Below are positions 36,501 through 40,321 of a stretch of 40,321 nucleotides of DNA, piece by piece. The first letter of the stretch is position 1, and each line of letters opens with the position of its first letter. The stretch lies in assembly GCF_900112005.1 (NCBI RefSeq), contig NZ_FOKK01000027.1:1-40321 (forward strand), in the 5' to 3' direction. This stretch comes from Algoriphagus aquimarinus (GTDB taxonomy: Bacteria; Bacteroidota; Bacteroidia; Cytophagales; Cyclobacteriaceae). The translations under genes were made by a program, and so were the position numbers. Below the pieces are notes generated by a model, which was given only the letters and a program-made list of their open reading frames with translations, did not search any database and was not told where the DNA came from.

Positions 36501-38811
36501 TGGTTTCTAACAATTCATTACCAGCAAAAAAAGTCTCCTTCTGAGTGAATTCATCTAACTTATAGTAGTCAATTTCTAACAATGCACATTGTTCAAGGTT
36601 TGGCGTATTATATCGCCAACCTCTTCTCAAGTCAAACAGAATCCTAACTTTTAAGTAATCCTTTAACGCTTTTTCATTATCCTCATCAGGCCATTCTGGA
36701 TCACTTGGGTTTTTAGCATAATCCTCCTCCTTTAACCCAAGTGTTCGGAAGACAGAATCCGATATTGTATCGATTGTTAAACTATGATTCTCAGCAAATT
36801 TCAAAGCCCTATAGATAGAAGACCTCAATCTCCCAATCATCAAAAAATCATTAAAGTGACCTGTTTGTAAGGAAGCATCTTGTCTGTTGTCAGTAAAGCT
36901 CAGTAACTTTTGATCTGCCTTAGCCACTTTTTGCTCAAACTGCGCCTTAAGAATACTAAAAGTGGAGATCGTTGTAGCGGTACTTCTTCCTACATTCCCC
37001 ACTTTCATGAGTTTTGTATTTTCTCTTGTTCGAAAATCGAATATTACTCCGCAAGTTGGATCCAAGTATAAAGGAGCAGCGATAAACCAACCTGATAAAT
37101 TCAGACCATCAATAGGCTCTTCCGAAAAGCTTCCTTGTTCATCAAAATAAACTTTTCTCGGGATTCGAAACTCATAAAAGTTATCAATCTGGATTTCACC
37201 TTTTTTTTCTTTCCACCAAGTTTCAGGAAGTGATTCAATCATTTCATCATTCCATATCTCTTCACCCTCACTGGATGGTAATATCAAGTAACCTGCCTCG
37301 AAGTTTTTGTCTTCAAGCTTTTTCTTAGCTCTTTTCTCTTCCCTATTTCCTTTTAGTTCATCTTTTGTGATTTTGGCCGGAAGATCGTCGGGTTCACGAG
37401 GTTCAAATTTGTTATCTGAAAAATTCTTTATTACACATATGAAATCATGACCAGTATATCTGCTGAATAACACAGGAAAGATGAATTTCTCATTACCATC
37501 TTCTTTCAGGTATCGACCATCTTCAAGTGTAATCTTCCGCTTTTCTCTACTCTCAAGAGTAACATATACATTTCCTGTTTGGGAAATAAACTGATGAATC
37601 TTAAAAGGCAGGAACGATAGCCGTTTTGATACATTTTTGATATTTAGCTTCTCTGACCATTCAAAAAACCGTGTTAGAAAGAGCTGACATTTACTTTTAT
37701 CGTTAAGCTTAGATGCTTGATTCAATTTCTCAATAATCTTACTAAGCTCAAGCGGCTTAGCTCTTTTAATCTCCCCGAGTTTTCCAGTGGTTAGAGCAAT
37801 TTCATTTTCCAGCCATATTGCCAAAGGATGGGATTTAAACTCTTCTTCAGACCATTCAAAATCAATTTCCATAGCCATTGCCTCTTGAAGATCAATTGCC
37901 GATGGCAGCTTGTTGACTATTCTGGTTATCGTTTCAAGTGTTTCTCCAATGATTTGATCTTTGCTAAAGGGTTCTCCAAAAATCTCTGTGGCTACATCTG
38001 CAACAACTTGCTTTTCATCAAGATTATCGTCTCCTGAGGCCATAGTCGCTGATGTACCTATTGAAATCACTTTATTCGAACAAATTGATTTCAATCTTCT
38101 AATAAGCATGGAAACATCAGCCCCTTGTCTTCCTCTATAAGTATGAAGCTCATCAAAGACTACATATTGTAGATTTTGAGAAATTGAATTCCTAATAGAT
38201 GTCTCTTTGCCTCTGGTAAGAAGTAGCTCAAGCATCATATAGTTGGTCAAAAGAATATCAGGGAAGTTATCTTCCACTTCCTTTCGTTTCTCTTCTGATT
38301 CCTGACCTGTATACTTTGCATAGGTGATTGGAAAATCATCGCCATAATTATCAGCAAACTTTTGAATCTCTTCAAATTGAGAATTGATCAAAGCATTCAT
38401 GGGGTACACCAATATTGCCTTGATTCCTGACTTACCTGGATTCTTAAAAAGGAAATCGAATATTGTTCCGAGAAACGTTAATGATTTTCCAGAACCAGTA
38501 CCTGAAGTAACAATGAATGATTGGTTCGTGGAGCCAAGCCTAATTGCTTGTTCTTGATGGGTAAAAAGGTGATACCCCTTGAATACCCTGTTCATGTTCT
38601 GGTGGAGTAACCCTTCCTTTACCAAATCATCTAATGCTGCTGCTCTTTTGAAGGAAGGATTGAATTGGATCAATGGCTCAGGAATGTATTCATGATCTTT
38701 AAAAGCCTTGTCTACAACCTCATTGATCCTTAGATCCTTAATAATGTTGAAGCTTTTCAGATAATCTTTATAATCCTCAACTATTTTTCTATGAACTTCA
38801 AATGCCTGCAT
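33574..38811 (-). CDS. DUF1998 DEAD/DEAH helicase with C-terminal Vsr/DUF559-like nuclease
   Basis: A 1745-aa protein leading the leftward gene series. Helicase half: Walker A GTGSGKS 104-110, DELH 220-223, GTSATMASG, and AQRSGRAGRSGQ near 1022. A DUF1998-like region follows at about 1360-1600 (LTYALKRAIEQVFQ, NILIYESAEGSLG); the usual zinc cysteines are reduced (NLTFCPAAKL in place of a CxxC). The last 70 residues look like a Vsr/DUF559-type nuclease: ADFVYLNSDK with D1678, then ILFCDGSVHD with D1695 and H1699. The build resembles Druantia DruE or a fusion of DISARM DrmA and DrmB. With the SNF2 helicase, PLD and methylase genes it forms the core of the system. No convincing promoter was found in the upstream spacer. 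Confidence 0.87.
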   Translation of the reverse strand: MQAFEVHRKIVEDYKDYLKSFNIIKDLRINEVVDKAFKDHEYIPEPLIQFNPSFKRAAALDDLVKEGLLHQNMNRVFKGYHLFTHQEQAIRLGSTNQSFIVTSGTGSGKSLTFLGTIFDFLFKNPGKSGIKAILVYPMNALINSQFEEIQKFADNYGDDFPITYAKYTGQESEEKRKEVEDNFPDILLTNYMMLELLLTRGKETSIRNSISQNLQYVVFDELHTYRGRQGADVSMLIRRLKSICSNKVISIGTSATMASGDDNLDEKQVVADVATEIFGEPFSKDQIIGETLETITRIVNKLPSAIDLQEAMAMEIDFEWSEEEFKSHPLAIWLENEIALTTGKLGEIKRAKPLELSKIIEKLNQASKLNDKSKCQLFLTRFFEWSEKLNIKNVSKRLSFLPFKIHQFISQTGNVYVTLESREKRKITLEDGRYLKEDGNEKFIFPVLFSRYTGHDFICVIKNFSDNKFEPREPDDLPAKITKDELKGNREEKRAKKKLEDKNFEAGYLILPSSEGEEIWNDEMIESLPETWWKEKKGEIQIDNFYEFRIPRKVYFDEQGSFSEEPIDGLNLSGWFIAAPLYLDPTCGVIFDFRTRENTKLMKVGNVGRSTATTISTFSILKAQFEQKVAKADQKLLSFTDNRQDASLQTGHFNDFLMIGRLRSSIYRALKFAENHSLTIDTISDSVFRTLGLKEEDYAKNPSDPEWPDEDNEKALKDYLKVRILFDLRRGWRYNTPNLEQCALLEIDYYKLDEFTQKETFFAGNELLETMEPEEREQILLHVLNYFRTAFAFDFYLFDEGNREALQERLKQRLDSNKEWSLDVDERLDRPPFLTYERPGKVKKGMFLESIGATSNLGKYIKRLFIKYDLRSIKGKDLTDFIDSLCNLLKKGNFLSEKPISGEKGIVRGFQLRVEKVIWKLGDLENVLPDEVRINTTRDSVQIQPNHYFKKFYQQDFTRFDKFFKASEHTGQVGTQDRIAREKEFRSGDISALYCSPTMELGIDIANLSIVHMRNVPPNPANYAQRSGRAGRSGQTALAFTYCSSTSPHDRHYFRNSIDMVAGSVKAPRIDLINEELIASHLNAYIFMNLGLTNINSSVKDFVDIDQKKDLPVFQKTLDFIRDQRSHYKDSWIEGFKNVILDKNVELKDSNWFTDEWLELRCNEFASNLDKSFDRWRTLFKNAAKLIEQSSRIIEDPTYSKDSSEAREAKRMQAIGQRQRDLLLNVSKRDGTNDSEFYVYRYLAAEGFLPGYNFTRLPVRAFIGKRSQDDGVFISRPRFIALREFGPGNLIYNNGGKFRVTRMQLSDSDAKTDSLKISLKTGYAWLGEEGKTVNNDPITQEPLKGQANASVYNNIMELVESDTWPQERISSEEEERMSSGYEIEQFFNFPKGIDSTKKTILRASGHDLMNLTFCPAAKLIQVNKRWRSSKTPEGDEEIGFTIGKVSGKWLKKAELDNPDRENDPAMTVHLYTTDTADSLYMQPIKSLKLDEDGVISLTYALKRAIEQVFQIEESEVGVWFLGPEDSRNILIYESAEGSLGILSQMSQDPSKLREVFKEAYSLMYFDPKTKEDTKPDKPKASYDDLLSYYNQRYHESLDRFKIKSALELLMICEVDTSGAGNSGHSDKNEHFHELLARYDTSSDMERRLIEYLYKNDFVLPDKAQVNLSGNLGFYVSADFVYLNSDKTIRTILFCDGSVHDKQEVREDDSHKRTILRERGIDIIEWYYSESITDLVERRKDIFRKA

Positions 38812-38893
38812 GGATAAATCAAAAATGTGAATAAGAAAAAGTAAGTTAAAAATAGAGAAAAGGTTGAGAAGTAAAAACCATATATTGAATTAA

Positions 38894-39273
38894 CACGGTT
38901 TAATTAATTTGAATACCGATACCGCAACATTTTTGTTTGATACTCTTACCCTACCAATGAGAACAATGCTGTAATTGATTGGGTATTCCAATCTGATTGG
39001 CACACTGATAAAAATAGCAATACTGCTAATTTGAAGAACAGTCTTGATTATGCTTTTAAAGATCTTTGCCCTCAGCTAAGCCCAGACCGAACTCGAGAAT
39101 ATGAAAGCATTGATGAACTTATCACACATAATAGGGAAGCTCTTAATCTGAATAAAAAGATAGAAAAGCTAAAATCAAGAATTGCTAAGGAAAAGCAATT
39201 CAACAGAAAGGTGGAGCTGAACATGGAATTGGAAGAACTGGAAGTTGAGATTACTTTATTAAAGGCAAAGTGA
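38894..39273 (+). pseudogene. 5'-truncated, frameshifted DUF4391 gene remnant
   Basis: The plus strand encodes about 125 residues of a DUF4391-like protein in two frames. From 38894 the frame reads HGLINLNTDTATFLF; near 38938 it shifts and continues YSYPTNENNAVIDWVFQSDW, ending at 39273 with the family's charged tail (KLKSRIAKEKQFNRKVELN). There is a stop directly upstream of each part and no start, so the first half of the gene is gone. A TTG at 39031 could be called as a start for an 80-aa frame, but that cuts through the conserved block. DUF4391 genes usually sit beside SNF2/type III-like helicases and methylases, so this is probably the scar of an older system replaced at this locus. Confidence 0.7.
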
Positions 39274-39377
39274 AAAGTATACTGAATGTAATGATACAAT
39301 TGTTTGTACTGGATCATTCCTGCAAGCCTTTATGGATACCATGAAAAGAATGACGGGAGTTTAGAAACAATGATGAT

Positions 39378-39617
39378 ATGAAAGCATTAAAACTCATAGC
39401 ACAAATAGTTGGAGTTATCTGGATGATTGTATTTGCACTTGCCAATACATTTACTTTAATGAATCAGACATTTGACTTTTCAAGCACATACGGGTTAGGG
39501 TACTTGTTCGGGATGGTATTATCTATGATTCTTTTGATATCAATTGGGTACTTCATTTATCGTTGGGGGATGAGTAAACCTAAACATCCACAAGTTCAAC
39601 AAGGTAAGTTCGATTAG
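39378..39617 (+). CDS. Small two-TM membrane protein
   Basis: A 79-aa protein of unknown function with two hydrophobic helices: about residues 5-27 (LIAQIVGVIWMIVFALANTF) and 42-65 (LGYLFGMVLSMILLISIGYF), then a short basic tail (WGMSKPKHPQVQQGKFD). It lies 104 bases after the DUF4391 relic and 26 bases before the HNH-like gene, so the two may be co-transcribed. No family is recognised; the reading frame, ATG and hydrophobic pattern support a real gene. Confidence 0.65.
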   Translation: MKALKLIAQIVGVIWMIVFALANTFTLMNQTFDFSSTYGLGYLFGMVLSMILLISIGYFIYRWGMSKPKHPQVQQGKFD

Positions 39618-39643
39618 CGATTCATAAGAAAATCAAAAACCTA

Positions 39644-40123
39644 ATGACAATAGAACAACAAAAATTCCTTCATCTGGCAGTTGTAAAATGTATTCCTTAT
39701 TCAGAGATCGAACAGGAATTGGGAATCTCAAGGAAAATATTTTCTCCCTGGTGGAATGAATTAAAAGAAGAAAGACTTGAGCTCACTAAGATTAGGGTAA
39801 TATGGAAGAGTAAATGTCCGGAGCTTTCATATGAAGATTTTTCTCATTGGTATCAAAATACAGATAAGAAATGTTTCTATTGTGATTTGACTGAGGCTGA
39901 AATGCAAATTCTTTGGGAGAAAGACCCTGCACTAACCAAGCGAACGAGAGGAAGGGTATTGGAAATAGATAGGGTGAGTCCGAATAAAGATTACTATGAT
40001 TTCACAAACCTCGTATTTGCCTGTTACTGGTGCAACAATGCTAAGACAGACACATTTACAGGCGAAGAATTTAAGAAGGTTGGTAGGGTTTTCGCTGAAA
40101 TATGGAAAGAACGGCTTAAGTAG
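39644..40123 (+). CDS. HTH-HNH nuclease-like protein
   Basis: A 159-aa protein. Residues 15-45 look like a helix-turn-helix (PYSEIEQELGISRKIFSPWW); residues 77-140 carry a treble-clef HNH-type zinc site: C77-F-Y-C80, then E107-I-D109-R, and C127-Y-W-C130-N-N with the usual K-D ending. Asp occupies the position where the first catalytic His is common, so it may be a weak or non-canonical nuclease. Small HNH proteins of this type are frequent near defence islands in Bacteroidota. It starts at an ATG 26 bases after the membrane protein gene. Confidence 0.75.
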   Translation: MTIEQQKFLHLAVVKCIPYSEIEQELGISRKIFSPWWNELKEERLELTKIRVIWKSKCPELSYEDFSHWYQNTDKKCFYCDLTEAEMQILWEKDPALTKRTRGRVLEIDRVSPNKDYYDFTNLVFACYWCNNAKTDTFTGEEFKKVGRVFAEIWKERLK

Positions 40124-40163
40124 ATTTTTTGCCTGAATACTAAGATTCTCAAGAGCAACTATT

Positions 40164-40184
40164 TACTGTCAATTAACGACAGTA
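40164..40184. repeat. Perfect 7-bp inverted repeat after the HNH gene
   Basis: TACTGTC and GACAGTA pair perfectly around a 7-base loop, 40 bases after the HNH-like stop. There is no T run, so it is a weak terminator or an operator-like site. From 40185 to the window end no gene or other feature was recognised. Confidence 0.4.
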
Positions 40185-40321
40185 CTCACTAATTATGCAG
40201 GAAGTAAACTATATTTGAAAACAATCTTACTGACTCTACGGGATTTTGCACGTAGCCAAATATTATTTGACAGCTTGTGACAAGTAGTTCCTAAATAGGT
40301 CGAATTGGTTTTCCTTGGCTA

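Noticed and set aside
24092..38811. Calling the set plain DISARM with drm gene names
   Set aside because: There is no separate DrmA and DrmB, and an AlbA_2 ATPase is inserted; family resemblance is noted but formal names would overstate it.
38812..38893. Promoter of the leftward gene series
   Set aside because: The spacer is AT-rich, but no TAnnTTTG with a TTTG about 20 bases upstream was found on the minus strand, so no site is annotated.
300..40321. Matching attachment-site repeats at the two ends of the window
   Set aside because: Comparing the sequence around 300-480 with that after 40120 by eye gave only short AT-rich matches, not a convincing direct repeat.
1..40321. CRISPR arrays, tRNA or rRNA genes
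   Set aside because: No evenly spaced palindromic repeats with unique spacers and no cloverleaf-like segments were seen; the only regular array is the 21-22-bp repeat in and after the AlbA_2 gene, whose spacing is too short for CRISPR.

Overview
The window is an AT-rich stretch of a chromosomal or integrated accessory region, most likely from a Bacteroidota bacterium (Cytophagales-like, genus not determinable). Reasons: the N-terminus of the giant helicase resembles the start of Bacteroidota translation factor IF-2, start codons are preceded by A-rich rather than Shine-Dalgarno sequence, and the IS3-type end and excisionase/RepA-like genes at the left look like Bacteroidota integrated elements. 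No tRNA, rRNA, CRISPR array or integrase is visible.

Layout. (1) 1-2600 is a mobile-element edge: the end of an IS3-family element (leftward OrfA, cut by the window), a strong hairpin terminator, a small excisionase-type HTH gene and a RepA/AAA_25-type ATPase. (2) 2601-3202 is a gene-free convergent spacer with hairpins. (3) 3203-38811 holds fourteen genes all on the minus strand, read right to left. They form a dense anti-phage / DNA-restriction island.

In transcription order the island contains:
- a 1745-aa DEAD/DEAH helicase with DUF1998 and a C-terminal Vsr/DUF559-like nuclease fold (DruE- or fused DrmA/DrmB-like);
- a SNF2 helicase (DrmD-like);
- an AlbA_2/Schlafen-type ATPase-regulator with odd 21-22-bp repeats;
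- a PLD nuclease;
- an Eco57I-type N6-adenine methyltransferase.
Together these resemble a DISARM/Druantia-related system. Next comes a tightly packed five-gene module I cannot assign to a known system: a 434-aa protein with a hydrophobic middle, a 4-TM protein, a 756-aa orphan, a HEPN-motif/CBS fusion and a 110-aa protein. This is followed by an McrB/McrC pair, a small exported acidic protein, a 2713-aa five-part helicase/exonuclease fusion and a TM0106-type RecB nuclease-helicase.

(4) 38812-40321 is on the plus strand: a frameshifted, 5'-truncated DUF4391 remnant, a two-TM small protein and a small HTH-HNH nuclease-like protein. Gene overlaps of 4-14 bp suggest translational coupling from 38811 down to about 15611, so the DISARM-like set, the unknown module and McrBC may be expressed together. 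The two helicase giants to the left have their own intergenic gaps and may be separate units. The best candidates for undescribed biology are the five-gene module with its HEPN-CBS protein, and the IF2N-cold shock-DEDDh-RecQ-UvrD fusion.
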